A DNA stretch of 64,000 bases from Bradyrhizobium sp. SSBR45G (GCF_030159255.1 NZ_BSCT01000028.1:51604-115603); one strand, 5' to 3'. Positions 1 to 8,979 are shown, numbered from the stretch's first letter. Program-made: numbers and translations. The notes: generated from the letters alone by a model not told the origin.

Positions 1-135
1 ATCGCGCTGGCGCGCAAGGCCGGCTTCACGATCCAGCCGCATGCGGATGACTGGACCTTGGTGCGGTTCGAGAAGGTGCTGACCGGACGCGTCGCGCAGC
101 CGTCAAGTACAGGCCTGCAAGTGGTCGGTCGCTAG
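1..135 (+). CDS. C-terminal fragment, possibly GNAT-type acetyltransferase
   Basis: An open frame runs from the first base of the window to a TAG at 133-135 and encodes the last 44 residues of a protein whose start lies outside. The end reads IALARKAGF, then a Trp-Thr-Leu-Val-Arg-Phe-Glu-Lys stretch. This resembles the closing beta strands of GNAT acetyltransferases (an A-x-K-x-G-F turn followed by a final strand). The family call rests on this short tail only, so it is tentative. Confidence 0.45.
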   Translation: MALARKAGFTIQPHADDWTLVRFEKVLTGRVAQPSSTGLQVVGR

Positions 136-170
136 CCTTGCATCACGACACATGTCATCACATGATGGCC

Positions 171-273
171 GTCATGCCCCGCGCAGGCGGGGCATCCAGT
201 ACGCCGGGGCCTCTCGGTGTACCACACTGCCGGCTGCGGATACTGGATCGCCCGGTCAAACCGGGCGATGACA
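171..273. repeat. Interspersed palindromic element (GTCATGCCC... type)
   Basis: A roughly 100-bp imperfect palindrome opening with GTCATGCCCCGC and closing with GGGCGATGAC; its inner arms carry CATCCAGTA and TACTGGAT. A related element lies at 39377-39462. Such elements are common between genes in Bradyrhizobium; no coding potential is evident. Confidence 0.7.
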
Positions 274-300
274 GTTGTTATAGAGCAGATAGAGTACCAC

Positions 301-376
301 CGTCATTGCGAGCGTAAGCGAAGCAATCCAGAGTCCTTGCTCGGCCCTGGATTGCTTCGCTTCGCTCGCAATGACG
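301..376. repeat. Interspersed palindromic element (CGTCATTGCGAG type)
   Basis: A 76-bp inverted repeat with outer arms CGTCATTGCG and CGCAATGACG and inner GAAGCAATCCAG / CTGGATTGCTTC. Further copies are at 20420-20502 and 44380-44459. Together with the previous element it fills most of the gene-free stretch 136-416. Confidence 0.8.
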
Positions 377-416
377 GGGATTGCGGTGCGCCCTCGCCCC
401 TACGCGACGCCGACGC

Positions 417-1118
417 TCAGAACGTCTCCACCCACGGGCGCAGCTCCGTCTCCCAGCTCCAGGCGCTGCGCGGCTGCTGCAGCACGCTCCAATAGCTGGC
501 GGCGATGGCGTCGGGATCGAGCATCGAGTCCGGCCGCTCCGCCGGCTCCTGCCGGGCCACGCTCCTGATCGCGCCATCGATGACGAAATGCGCGACGTGG
601 ATGCCCTGCGGCGACAGCTCGCGCGCCATGCTCTGGGCCAGCCCGCGCAGCGCGAACTTGCCCATCGCGAACGGCGCCGACTGCGCATAGCCCTTGACGC
701 TGGCGGAGGCGCCGGTGAACAGGATCGCACCATGCTTGTTCGGCAGCATGCGCTGTGCCGCCTGCTGCGCCACCAGGAAGCCGCCGAACGCGCTGACGGC
801 AATCGACTCCTTCACATCGTCGGGCACGAGATCGGTGAGCGGCCCGCGCGCCCGCGCGCTGGCATTATAGACGACGAGATCGGGCTCGCCGATCTCGCGC
901 GTCACGAGGCCAAACAGCCGTTCGACCTCTTCCGGATTGGTGGCGTCGCAGGGATAGGCGCGGGCGCCGGTTTCGCTGCAGAGCGCGCCCAGCTTCTCGA
1001 CCTTGCGCGCGGCCAGCGCCACGCGGATCTTCTCGCGCGCGAACAGCCGCGTCAGCGAGGCGGAGAGCCCTTCGCCGGCACCGACGATCAGGGCGATCTT
1101 GTAGGCAGGGATGTCCAT
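417..1118 (-). CDS. Atypical short-chain dehydrogenase/reductase (Tyr replaced by Phe)
   Basis: A 233-residue Rossmann-fold SDR. The N-terminal nucleotide motif is degenerate (GAGEGLS, about residues 13-19). The active-site Ser is at 138 and Lys at 154, but the catalytic Tyr of YxxxK is Phe150 (FAMGK). This matches the conserved-domain subgroup SDR_c10, described as having Phe in place of Tyr and an incomplete glycine motif. Redox catalysis is therefore uncertain. I chose the ATG at 1118 rather than 1124 because AAGGA lies 7 bases before it. The downstream neighbour on the same strand is a GST-like gene; the substrate is unknown. Confidence 0.85.
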   Translation of the reverse strand: MDIPAYKIALIVGAGEGLSASLTRLFAREKIRVALAARKVEKLGALCSETGARAYPCDATNPEEVERLFGLVTREIGEPDLVVYNASARARGPLTDLVPDDVKESIAVSAFGGFLVAQQAAQRMLPNKHGAILFTGASASVKGYAQSAPFAMGKFALRGLAQSMARELSPQGIHVAHFVIDGAIRSVARQEPAERPDSMLDPDAIAASYWSVLQQPRSAWSWETELRPWVETF

Positions 1119-1225
1119 TGGCATGTCCTTCGCAGCGAAGTCCGTGGAAAAGCGTCCGCAGACCTCAAGCTAGTGCGCCGGCAGCCGACTTCCTATCGGT
1201 CATCCCCACATTTTTGCCGCATCGC

Positions 1226-2245
1226 TCAGGACGGGCGCGGCTGCATGGCGGCAAGGCAGCCGATCTCCTCCAGCACGACGTCGATCCGGCTGTGGTCGTG
1301 CAGGAAGGCGTATTTGCTGCGGAGCATGGCCAGTGAGCGCGCATGATATTTCTGCGGCTTCTGCGTCCAGAGGCTGTCGCCGAGCTGGACGTTGAACATG
1401 TCGCGGTTCTCGGCCAGCGCCTGCTCGTTGGCGAGCGTCCACGGCATGAACAGCCCGCCGATCTGGCGCGTCAGGATCGGCATCAAGGTGAGCGACAATT
1501 CCGGCCATAGCTCGAACTCGCCCTCGGCGCGCGGCCACAGCATGCGCTGGATCCAGGCCAGCACATGCGGCGCGCGGCCTTCGATCAGGGCGCCCGCGGT
1601 CGGGTCGGTCCACAGCTCGTAGAACTGGCCCCACAGGCCGAAATCGCCGTAAGCCGGCCGGCCGCCGAACAGATAGGGCCTGACGGCGAGATGCCGTTCC
1701 ATCAGGTCGAGCATCTCGGCAAAGCTCTGCTCGATCTGCGGCGCGTTGACCTCGTTCGATCCGACGTAAGCGAGGCGCTCGACCATGCGCGCGCGGATCT
1801 TCTCCACGAGCTTGGTGATGTCAGCGTCGTCGGCCTTCGGGGCGATCATGCGGGCGATGCGTCCGGCTGACGCACGCTGATCGAGATCGCCGGCCCAGCG
1901 ATAGTGGAACATCCATTTGTTGGCCCACTCGTCGCCGAACTCCTCGATCAGGGCCGAGATGAAGCTGGTCAGCACGTCGCCGGGATGGATCGAGGGCTCG
2001 TGAAAATCGAGCTCCAGCGCGTCGATGATCGGCGTCGAGTCCTGCAGCGGCACCTCGTCGGGCGCGACCACCAGCGGAATGATCGGCAGCTTGGCGTGCC
2101 GCGTAAACTCCGACTCGCTTTCCGCGTTGCGCAATATCCAGTGATGCGGAATGCCCTTGTAACGCAGATACGATCGCACCTTGACCGAATAGGGCGACAT
2201 CTCCGCCCCGAAGATGCGATAAACCTCCGCCGGCTGATTGGTCAT
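1226..2245 (-). CDS. Glutathione S-transferase family protein (long form)
   Basis: A 339-residue protein. Its thioredoxin-like N-terminus (FGAEMSPYSVKVRSYLRYKGIPH, split as FGAEMSPYS then VKVRSYLRYK) is followed by a glutathione-site stretch around Ile-Pro-Leu-Val, then DSTPIIDAL, and a helical C-terminal domain with the usual PYLFGGRPAYGDFGLWG core. It is longer than canonical GSTs (about 200-230 residues) because of extra C-terminal helices. The start has a GGGAG ribosome site 7 bases upstream. A role in glutathione-dependent detoxification or isomerisation is inferred from the family; the substrate is not predictable. Confidence 0.85.
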   Translation of the reverse strand: MTNQPAEVYRIFGAEMSPYSVKVRSYLRYKGIPHHWILRNAESESEFTRHAKLPIIPLVVAPDEVPLQDSTPIIDALELDFHEPSIHPGDVLTSFISALIEEFGDEWANKWMFHYRWAGDLDQRASAGRIARMIAPKADDADITKLVEKIRARMVERLAYVGSNEVNAPQIEQSFAEMLDLMERHLAVRPYLFGGRPAYGDFGLWGQFYELWTDPTAGALIEGRAPHVLAWIQRMLWPRAEGEFELWPELSLTLMPILTRQIGGLFMPWTLANEQALAENRDMFNVQLGDSLWTQKPQKYHARSLAMLRSKYAFLHDHSRIDVVLEEIGCLAAMQPRPS

Positions 2246-2364
2246 GGATCTGCTCCCTCGCGCGCTCGGGCGTGGGACGTGGTGTACCCGATCGGACGCA
2301 ACCTGTCGAAGAGTCCATGAGAGGCCTGCAGAGACTTGCGCAAACGAACGAGGACTTGACGGTC

Positions 2365-4149
2365 ATGCATCAGTTCCTGAAGCCCGATGACGTGATGACA
2401 TCAGGCGCGAGGCCGGCGCTGCTGGCGCCCGATACCACCGGGCTGAACTTCTACCGCGCCGATCCCGCTCTGGCCGACCTCCTGCGCATCCATCTGCCCG
2501 ACGCCCTGTTTCGCCACCTCGTGCCGCATCTCGACCGGCTCGGCGAGCTCGCCGGCTCCTATCTCGACGAATGCGCCCGGCTGGCCGACCGCCACGGCCC
2601 GGTGCTGCATCAGCGCGACCGCTTCGGCCGCGACGTGCAGTGGATCGAATATCATCCGGCGTATCGCGAGCTGGAGCGGGCGGCGTTCGGCGAGTTCGGC
2701 ATTCACGCGATGTCGATCCGCAAGGGCATTCTCGGCTGGCGCGACAAATACCCTGTGACGGCCAAGCACGCCTTCACCTTCCTGTTCAACCAGGCGGAGT
2801 TCGGCCTGGGCTGCCCGATCAATGTCACCGACGGCTGCGCCAAGCTGCTGGCGCGCTTCGGCAGCGATGCGCTGAAGGCCAAGTACCTCGACGGCCTCAC
2901 CCAGACCGACATGCGGAAGCTGACCCAGGGCGGCCAGTTCATGACCGAGAAGGAGGGCGGCTCCGACGTCGGCACTCTGACGACGGTGGCCGTGCCCGAG
3001 GGTGACCATTGGCGCCTGCATGGCGAGAAATGGTTCTGCTCCAATGCGGATGCCAAGGTGGTGATGCTGCTGGCGCGGCCTGACGGCGCCGAGCCCGGCA
3101 CGCGCGGCGTCGGCCTGTTCCTGATGCCGCGCTTCCTCGATGACGGCACGCAGAATCATTATCGAATCGTGCGCCTGAAGGACAAGCTCGGCACCCGCTC
3201 GATGGCCTCCGGCGAGATCAAGCTGGAGGGCGCGATCGCCTATGCCGTCGGCCGGCTCGATCGCGGCTTCGTGCAGATGGCCGAGATGGTCAACTCGTCG
3301 CGGCTCTCCAACGGCGTCAAGTCGACCGCGCTGATGCGGCGCGCCTGGCACGACGCCATCACGGTCGCGACCAATCGCGTGGTGTTCGGCCAACGCATCG
3401 TCGACCTGCCGCTCGGCCGCCGCCAACTGATGAAGATCCTGCTGCCGACCGAGCAGGCGCTGTCGATGAGCTTCCTCACGGCGGACGCGCTCGACCGCGC
3501 CGAGGCCGGCAGTCAGGACGCCGCGGCGCTGCTGCGCATCCTGACGCCGACGTTGAAATTCCGTGCCACCCGCGATGCCCGCAAGGTCTGCGGCGATGCG
3601 TTGGAGATGCGCGGCGGCATCGGCTATGTCGAGGAGTTCGTGACATCCAGGCTGCTGCGCGACGCGCATCTCGGCTCGATCTGGGAAGGCACCGGCAACA
3701 TCGTCGCGCTCGACGCGCTCAAGCGCGCCGTCGGCCGCCACGGCGCGGAGACCGCGCTGTCGGCCGATCTGCATGCGCGGCTCGACGACAGCGCCGATGT
3801 GCCGCAGGCCTGGTGCGATCAGCTGCATCGGCTCGTCGATCGCGCCACAGGCTTTGCGCGCGAGGTGGCCGGCCGCGCCGACAACGAAGCCGAGTCCCGC
3901 CGCGCCACCAGCCTGCTGTATCACACAGCCAGCGCCGTCTCGCTGACCTGGGAAAGCGCGCGCATCCACGCGATGCGCGGCGACGCGCGGCGTCTGCTTT
4001 TGGCGAAGCTCGTGGTCGCGCAACGGCTGACGCCGTCCGATCCATTCCGGCTTGCGGAAAACAGGATCGATGATGCCATCGCGACGCTGCTACTTGGCGA
4101 GACCGTCGCCAACATGGAAGAGGTTGGCGGACTGCTATCAGCGGCGTAG
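2365..4149 (+). CDS. AidB-like acyl-CoA dehydrogenase
   Basis: About 594 residues, longer than classical acyl-CoA dehydrogenases (about 380) and typical of the AidB/large-ACAD group. Flavin/substrate-loop motifs are visible (FMTEKEGGSDVG), as are the C-terminal GGIGYVEE and SIWEGTGNI motifs characteristic of AidB. Predicted FAD flavoprotein acting on an acyl-CoA, or DNA-protective as proposed for E. coli AidB. The frame stays open to 2272; I prefer the ATG at 2365 (MHQFLKP) because family similarity begins there and a GAGGA lies upstream. An ATG at 2317 is the alternative. It faces away from the GST gene across a short divergent region. Confidence 0.88.
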   Translation: MHQFLKPDDVMTSGARPALLAPDTTGLNFYRADPALADLLRIHLPDALFRHLVPHLDRLGELAGSYLDECARLADRHGPVLHQRDRFGRDVQWIEYHPAYRELERAAFGEFGIHAMSIRKGILGWRDKYPVTAKHAFTFLFNQAEFGLGCPINVTDGCAKLLARFGSDALKAKYLDGLTQTDMRKLTQGGQFMTEKEGGSDVGTLTTVAVPEGDHWRLHGEKWFCSNADAKVVMLLARPDGAEPGTRGVGLFLMPRFLDDGTQNHYRIVRLKDKLGTRSMASGEIKLEGAIAYAVGRLDRGFVQMAEMVNSSRLSNGVKSTALMRRAWHDAITVATNRVVFGQRIVDLPLGRRQLMKILLPTEQALSMSFLTADALDRAEAGSQDAAALLRILTPTLKFRATRDARKVCGDALEMRGGIGYVEEFVTSRLLRDAHLGSIWEGTGNIVALDALKRAVGRHGAETALSADLHARLDDSADVPQAWCDQLHRLVDRATGFAREVAGRADNEAESRRATSLLYHTASAVSLTWESARIHAMRGDARRLLLAKLVVAQRLTPSDPFRLAENRIDDAIATLLLGETVANMEEVGGLLSAA

Positions 4150-4208
4150 GCTTGTGGTGAGACATGAACATGGAATGCGATATCCAGCGCAGCTTTTGCC
4201 GCGGGCTC

Positions 4209-4372
4209 GGTGCACCCTCTCCCCTTGCGGGAGAGGGTGGCTTTCATGCGAAGCATGAAAGCCGGGTGAGGGGTTGCCACGGGCGCAGAGCTTGCTTTGT
4301 GGCACGAACCCCTCACCCGAGTGAGTTTGTTGCTGGCACCTGTGTAGCCCTCTCCCGCAAGGGGAGAGGGCG
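4209..4372. repeat. Interspersed palindromic element (CCCTCTCCCC...GGGGAGAGGG type)
   Basis: A compound inverted repeat. The two ends carry CCCTCTCCCCTTGCGGGAGA- and CTCTCCCGCAAGGGGAGAG-like hairpins, with inner GGGTGAGGGG / CCCCTCACCC arms. Related copies lie at 16203-16353 and 36770-36904, with a divergent partial copy near 63878-63945. It occupies most of the gap 4150-4485, where no gene is seen. Confidence 0.8.
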
Positions 4373-4485
4373 CAGTCATGAGCTCGGGAAAGAGGCCTTG
4401 TCGTTCGACCGGTGTGGGTAGAAAAATGAGTAGCCGACGTCCTAGCCCGATCTGATCTACAAGAACAATACAGGGAGAACGCAAA

Positions 4486-5574
4486 ATGAAAGCCGCCGTG
4501 CTGATGGAGGTCAACAAGCCGCTGGTCATCGAGGATGTCAGCGTACCCAAGCCCGGTCCGCGCGAGGTGCTGATCCGCACCGCCGTTGCCGGTCTCTGCC
4601 ATTCCGATCTGCATTTCATCGAGGGGCTGTATCCGCATCCGCTGCCCGCCGTGCTCGGCCATGAATCCGCTGGGATCGTCGAGCAGGTCGGCTCCGACGT
4701 CAGCTATGTGAAGCCGGGCGATCACGTCGTCACGTGTCTCTCGGTGTTCTGCGGCACCTGCGACAATTGCACCACGGGCCGCCCGGTGCTGTGCACCGAC
4801 ACCACGGTGAAGATGCTGCCGGGCGCCTCCAACCGGCTGTCGTGGGGTCGAAGCGAGAAGCTGCACCAGTTCCTCAACCTCTCATCGTTCGCCGAGCAGA
4901 TGCTGGTGCACGAGAACGCGATCGTGAAGATCCGGCCGGACATGCCGCTCGATCTCGCGGCGCTGATCGGCTGCGGCGTCATCACCGGCTATGGCGCGGT
5001 GGTGAATACGGCGGGCGTCAAGGCCGGCGAGACCGTGGCGGTGATCGGCTGCGGCGGCGTCGGCATGGCCGCGATCAACGGCGCCGAGATCGCGGGCGCC
5101 GGCCGCATCATCGCCATCGACACCAATCCGGCCAAGCTGCAGCTCGCGACCAAGCTCGGCGCCACCGACATCATCAATCCGGCCGACGGCGACGTCGTGG
5201 CGCAAGTGCGCGAGCTCACCAAGGGCGGCGTGCAACATGCCTTCGAGGTGCTCGGACGCAAGGAGACCGCCGAGCAGGCCTTCGCGATGCTGGCGCCGGG
5301 CGGCACCGCGACCATCGTCGGCATGATTCCCTTCGGCCAGAAGATCGAGCTGCACGGCTTCGACTTCCTGCGCGAGCGCCGTATCCAGGGCTCGTCCATG
5401 GGCTCCAACCACTTCCGCCTCGACATGCCCCGCCTCGTCGAGTTCTACCTGCGCGGCAAGCTGCATCTGGAAGACTGGATCTCGGCCAAGCTGAAGCTGT
5501 CGGAGATCAACGAGGGTTTTGCCAACATGAAGGCCGGCAAGACGCTGCGCAGCGTGATCATATTCGATTCGTGA
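4486..5574 (+). CDS. Zn-dependent alcohol dehydrogenase (MDR superfamily)
   Basis: A 362-residue medium-chain dehydrogenase. Catalytic zinc ligands are visible as Cys38, His59 (GHE) and Cys163 (IGCGV). The structural zinc loop has Cys89, Cys92, Cys95 and Cys103. The NAD motif GCGGVG is at about 188-193, followed by the acidic Asp of an NAD-preferring enzyme. It resembles class III/aryl-alcohol-type enzymes, without the glutathione-dependent features being certain. The ribosome site GGGAG precedes the ATG. Likely oxidises an alcohol to an aldehyde in catabolism; it sits alone between two repeat elements. Confidence 0.92.
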   Translation: MKAAVLMEVNKPLVIEDVSVPKPGPREVLIRTAVAGLCHSDLHFIEGLYPHPLPAVLGHESAGIVEQVGSDVSYVKPGDHVVTCLSVFCGTCDNCTTGRPVLCTDTTVKMLPGASNRLSWGRSEKLHQFLNLSSFAEQMLVHENAIVKIRPDMPLDLAALIGCGVITGYGAVVNTAGVKAGETVAVIGCGGVGMAAINGAEIAGAGRIIAIDTNPAKLQLATKLGATDIINPADGDVVAQVRELTKGGVQHAFEVLGRKETAEQAFAMLAPGGTATIVGMIPFGQKIELHGFDFLRERRIQGSSMGSNHFRLDMPRLVEFYLRGKLHLEDWISAKLKLSEINEGFANMKAGKTLRSVIIFDS

Positions 5575-5604
5575 GGTGCGGGATCTGACGCCGCAAACAC
5601 CGCT

Positions 5605-5720
5605 GTCGTCCCGGCCTTGAGCCGGGACCCATACCGCGGAATCTATCGAGTTGGCGCAACTATCAGTCATCGTCCCACAAGCGCCGGTGGCTATGGGTCC
5701 CGGCTCAAGGCCGGGACGAC
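5605..5720. repeat. Interspersed palindromic element (GTCGTCCCGG type)
   Basis: Inverted repeat with outer arms GTCGTCCCGGC / GCCGGGACGAC and inner GGGACCCATA / TATGGGTCCC. Similar copies are at 11530-11650 and 13231-13352. It lies between converging genes. Confidence 0.8.
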
Positions 5721-5758
5721 GGCGGTGGGCGAGGGCGCGAGTGCGCCCCTGACGCCAG

Positions 5759-7243
5759 CTAATCGGCAAACATCGGCGGCGGCACGAAGCCGCCGAAGTC
5801 GCGCTCGATCAGCTCGGCGAGCTTGATCGGCGTGCGATCCTCGAGGAAGGGACCGACGATCTGCACGCCCACCGGCAAGCCATCGGCGAGGCCGAGCGGG
5901 ATCGCGGTGGCGGGCAGGCCGGGCAGAGTGGCGATGCCGGGCCAGGCGAGCTGGTCGCCATAGGGATGATCGACGCCGTCGATGGTGATGCGGCGCCGCT
6001 CCATGTCGGGCGAATGATCATGCGGATAGGCCGGCGTCGGCATGATCGGGCAGATCACGGCGTCAAAGCTCTCGAACAGGAGACGCCATTGGGCACGCAG
6101 CCGGGCACGGGCGCCAGTGGCCTGCACCCAGTCGCGATGGCTGAGTACGAGGCCGCGGAGCTGGTCCGCCGCGAGGCTCTTGGCCTCCGCCGGAAGGCGC
6201 GCCGCCGCCTGCTTCGCTCCGGCATAGATATCCGGCGGCATGGTAGCGCCGAGGAAGGCGTGCAGCATGCGCATATAGAGCCCGCTCGATGCGGCGAAGT
6301 CCGGCAGCAGCGGGCTCTGTCTGGTCACGCTGACACCGGCCCTGGCGAGATCGGCGGCGAGCCGTTCGATCGCGCCGCGCACGGCCGTGTCGGTCGGCAG
6401 CAGCGGATCGCTGGCGATCACCAGCACGCGGAAGTCCTGCAAACGGGCATGGCGCGGTGGCGGGAGGTCGAGGCGATAGGCCTTGCCGGCCTCGAGTGGG
6501 TCCGGACCGGCGATGACATCGAGCAGCAGCGACAGATCGGTGGCCGAGCGCGCCATCGGGCCGACCACGGCGAGGTCCGCCTCGTTCGGCAGCGGCGGGA
6601 ATGGCGGCGGCGTGTGGCCGCGCGAGGCGACGAGGCCGTAGGTCGGCTTGTGCGCGGTGACGCCGCAGTGAAACGCCGGCACGCGCAGCGAGCCGCCGAT
6701 GTCGGAACCGAGCGACAGCGATCCGTAGCCGGCCGCCAGCGCCGCCGCCGACCCGCCGGAGGAGCCGCCCGGCGTGCGGCCGAGATCGTAGGGATTGTTG
6801 GTGGTGCCGTAGATGTCGTTGTAGCTCTGCCAATCGCCGAGCGCGAACGGCACGTTGGTCTTGCCGAGCACGATGCCGCCGGCGTCCTTCACGCGCGTGA
6901 TGGCGAGTGCATCCTCGGCCGCGATGAAATCCTTCTGCTGCGGAAAGCCCCAGGTCGTCGGCAGCCCGGCGACGTTGTAGGACTCCTTCACCGTCAGCGG
7001 CAGGCCGAGCAGCGGCCGGCGCTCGCCGCGCGCGAGCGCAGCATCGGCAGCGCGGGCGGCCTCGAGAGCGCGGTCGAAATCGCGCATGCAGACGGCATTG
7101 ATCCTGGTGTCATGTCTGACGATGCGATCGATCGCGAGCTGGGTCAGCTCGACCGACGAGACCTCGCCGTGCGCCAGGGCCTTCGCCGTCTCGACGGCGG
7201 TTGCGAACGTCCATTGCGATGCGGCCAAGGGTTCTGCTCCCAT
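5759..7243 (-). CDS. Amidase signature family hydrolase
   Basis: A 494-residue protein with the complete Ser-cisSer-Lys triad of the amidase signature family: Lys86 (LTVKES), cis-Ser161 in the Gly/Ser-rich signature TPGGSSGGSAAALAAG, and nucleophile Ser185 (SDIGGS). Length and motif spacing are normal. It hydrolyses a carboxamide (amide to acid plus ammonia). Some family members are GatA, but no gatB or gatC is adjacent, so a catabolic amidase is more likely. It is followed on the same strand by cytochrome b561; the link is not obvious. Confidence 0.92.
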   Translation of the reverse strand: MGAEPLAASQWTFATAVETAKALAHGEVSSVELTQLAIDRIVRHDTRINAVCMRDFDRALEAARAADAALARGERRPLLGLPLTVKESYNVAGLPTTWGFPQQKDFIAAEDALAITRVKDAGGIVLGKTNVPFALGDWQSYNDIYGTTNNPYDLGRTPGGSSGGSAAALAAGYGSLSLGSDIGGSLRVPAFHCGVTAHKPTYGLVASRGHTPPPFPPLPNEADLAVVGPMARSATDLSLLLDVIAGPDPLEAGKAYRLDLPPPRHARLQDFRVLVIASDPLLPTDTAVRGAIERLAADLARAGVSVTRQSPLLPDFAASSGLYMRMLHAFLGATMPPDIYAGAKQAAARLPAEAKSLAADQLRGLVLSHRDWVQATGARARLRAQWRLLFESFDAVICPIMPTPAYPHDHSPDMERRRITIDGVDHPYGDQLAWPGIATLPGLPATAIPLGLADGLPVGVQIVGPFLEDRTPIKLAELIERDFGGFVPPPMFAD

Positions 7244-7312
7244 GCGTTGAGGGAGCCATGTTGTAGCCGATGCCGAAGGCGGCGGCTTGATCGAAATTGC
7301 GCAGCCGCGCGG

Positions 7313-7843
7313 TCAGCCCGGCAGCATGCGCTGCATGACGCGGTCGCGATAGATGAAGACGTGGGCGAGCGCGGCGCCGACATGAACGACGATCAGGATC
7401 AGCAGCAGCCATTCGGACGCCTGGTGCAGCCCGTCGATGGCGCGGTTGCCGGCCGGGTCGCGCGCCGCCAGCATCGGCAGCGGAAACAGATAGAAGTACG
7501 ACACGCTCCAGCCGCGGAACGAGGCGAACAGCCAGCCGGTGATGGTGGTCGCCAGCACCATCACATAGAGCATCCAGTGCACGGCCTCCGAGCTCAGCCG
7601 CTGCCACGGCGGCAACGAGCTTTCCGGCGCGACGGGATGGGTCAGCCGCCAGACGAAGCGCAGCGCGATCAGCGCCAGGAGGGTGAGGCCGAACGAGATG
7701 TGCAGGATCATCGGCGCGCCGGGCGGCGTGTTGGCGTGGAGGTCCGGCATCAGCCAGCCGATCGGATATTGGATGGCGAGCAGCGCCACCACCAGCCAAT
7801 GCAGGATCTTGGCAGGCGTGCCGTATTGCAGGCGTGGTGTCAT
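7313..7843 (-). CDS. Cytochrome b561 family membrane protein
   Basis: A 176-residue integral membrane protein with about four hydrophobic helices. Likely haem-ligand histidines are His15 (ILHW), His48 (LHISFG), His139 (LHQASE) and His153 (VVHVG), the usual pattern of prokaryotic di-haem b561. Probable role: electron transfer between quinone and a periplasmic acceptor at the inner membrane. Gene order amidase-b561-mbfA is on one strand but with gaps, so co-transcription is unproven. Confidence 0.9.
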   Translation of the reverse strand: MTPRLQYGTPAKILHWLVVALLAIQYPIGWLMPDLHANTPPGAPMILHISFGLTLLALIALRFVWRLTHPVAPESSLPPWQRLSSEAVHWMLYVMVLATTITGWLFASFRGWSVSYFYLFPLPMLAARDPAGNRAIDGLHQASEWLLLILIVVHVGAALAHVFIYRDRVMQRMLPG

Positions 7844-7921
7844 GACGAGCCTTTCGTTGTGGCCGGTCCGCTGCGATCGGCAGTCCGGCCGGGAGTTCTC
7901 CAGCGCGACCCTCGCCGCACG

Positions 7922-8893
7922 CTAAGCCGCTCCGATCAGGATCCCGACGCCGAGCACGATGATGCCGCCGAGCACGATCTGGAAGACGGCCTGCAGGAAC
8001 GGCGTGTCCATGTAGCGGGCGCGGATGTAGGCGATCGCCCACAATTCGAAGAACACGACCACGCCGGCGATCGCGGTCGCGATCCAGAACGCGTTCGCCC
8101 AGGAATCGGGGACGAGATAGGGCAGCGTATGGCCGAGGCCGCCGAGCGTCGTCATCGCGCCGCAGACCGCACCGCGCAGCCAGGGCGAGCCGCGTCCGGT
8201 CAGCGATCCGTCGTCGGACAGCGCCTCGGCAAAGCCCATGCTGATTCCGGCGCCGATCGAGGCGGCAAGGCCGACCAGAAACGTCTGGAAGTTCTGGTGG
8301 GTGGCAAAGGCGGCGGCGAACAGCGGCGCCAAGGTCGAGACCGAGCCGTCCATCAGGCCGGCGAGACCCGGCTGCACATATTGCAGCACGAACACGCGCC
8401 GCCGCGTCTCGTCCTCCTTGTGGCGGACGTCGGGGCTGAGGATCTGGTCGGTCAGTTTCGCTGCAACCTGCTCGTGGCCCTTCTCGGCCAGCGCGAGATC
8501 GCCGAGCAGCCGGCGAACGCCGACATCCTTGGCCTGCTCGGCAGCCTTGGCATAGAAGCGCTCGGCCTCGAACTCCATCGTGCCGACCTCCTTGCGGATG
8601 GTGTCGAGCGACAGGTTCTTGGTCAGCCAGATCGGGCGCCGGCTCATGAAGCCCTTGACGTTCTCGCGCCGGATCGGCGGCAGGTTCTTGCCGAAGCGCT
8701 CCTCATAGAGTTCGAGCAGCATGTGGCGATGGCCCTTCTCCTCCTCGGCCATCTGCTCGAACAGTTTCGCCGAATCCGGATACCGCTCCGCCAGGTCCTC
8801 CGCGAAGCTCATGTAGATGCGGCCGTCTTCCTCTTCGGCCGAGATCGCGATCGCCAGGATCTCGCGCTCGGTGAGGTCGGCGAAATTCTTCAT
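7922..8893 (-). CDS. mbfA: Membrane-bound ferritin MbfA (erythrin-VIT1 fusion), iron exporter
   Basis: A 323-residue protein with an N-terminal ferritin-like domain (about 1-160; di-iron motif glutamates in SAEEEDG, EEEKGH, EFEAERFY and EKGHEQ) fused to a VIT1/CCC1-type membrane domain with several hydrophobic helices (about 175-320; GLMDGSVSTLAP and FAEALSDDGS). In Bradyrhizobium and Agrobacterium MbfA exports iron and protects against iron and peroxide stress, under Irr control. The upstream region here holds a perfect iron control element and a promoter (see separate entries), supporting the same regulation. The ATG is at 8893. Confidence 0.95.
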   Translation of the reverse strand: MKNFADLTEREILAIAISAEEEDGRIYMSFAEDLAERYPDSAKLFEQMAEEEKGHRHMLLELYEERFGKNLPPIRRENVKGFMSRRPIWLTKNLSLDTIRKEVGTMEFEAERFYAKAAEQAKDVGVRRLLGDLALAEKGHEQVAAKLTDQILSPDVRHKEDETRRRVFVLQYVQPGLAGLMDGSVSTLAPLFAAAFATHQNFQTFLVGLAASIGAGISMGFAEALSDDGSLTGRGSPWLRGAVCGAMTTLGGLGHTLPYLVPDSWANAFWIATAIAGVVVFFELWAIAYIRARYMDTPFLQAVFQIVLGGIIVLGVGILIGAA

Positions 8894-8932
8894 TCCAAGG
8901 TCCCCGGATTTGACGTTCGCAACATTCGACAG

Positions 8933-8949
8933 TTTAGAACGTTTCTAAA
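8933..8949 (-). promoter_or_regulatory. Iron control element (Irr binding site) of mbfA
   Basis: The 17-bp sequence TTTAGAACGTTTCTAAA has perfect 7-bp arms (TTTAGAA / TTCTAAA) around a 3-bp centre. It matches the ICE motif bound by Irr in Bradyrhizobium and relatives. It lies 40-56 bases before the mbfA start and over the predicted transcription start, a position expected for repression. Confidence 0.85.
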
Positions 8950-8950
8950 A

Positions 8951-8979
8951 GCTATATGGATTTGCCGCACGGCGGTCAA
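8951..8979 (-). promoter_or_regulatory. Predicted mbfA promoter
   Basis: On the minus strand TTGACC (8979-8974) and TATAGC (8956-8951) are separated by exactly 17 bases, a good housekeeping-sigma promoter for a high-GC alphaproteobacterium. The predicted start point, around 8944, falls inside the iron control element. Confidence 0.7.

Noticed and set aside
301..376. CRISPR-like repeats
   Set aside because: The palindromic elements are isolated single units without regular spacers, and no cas gene is present.
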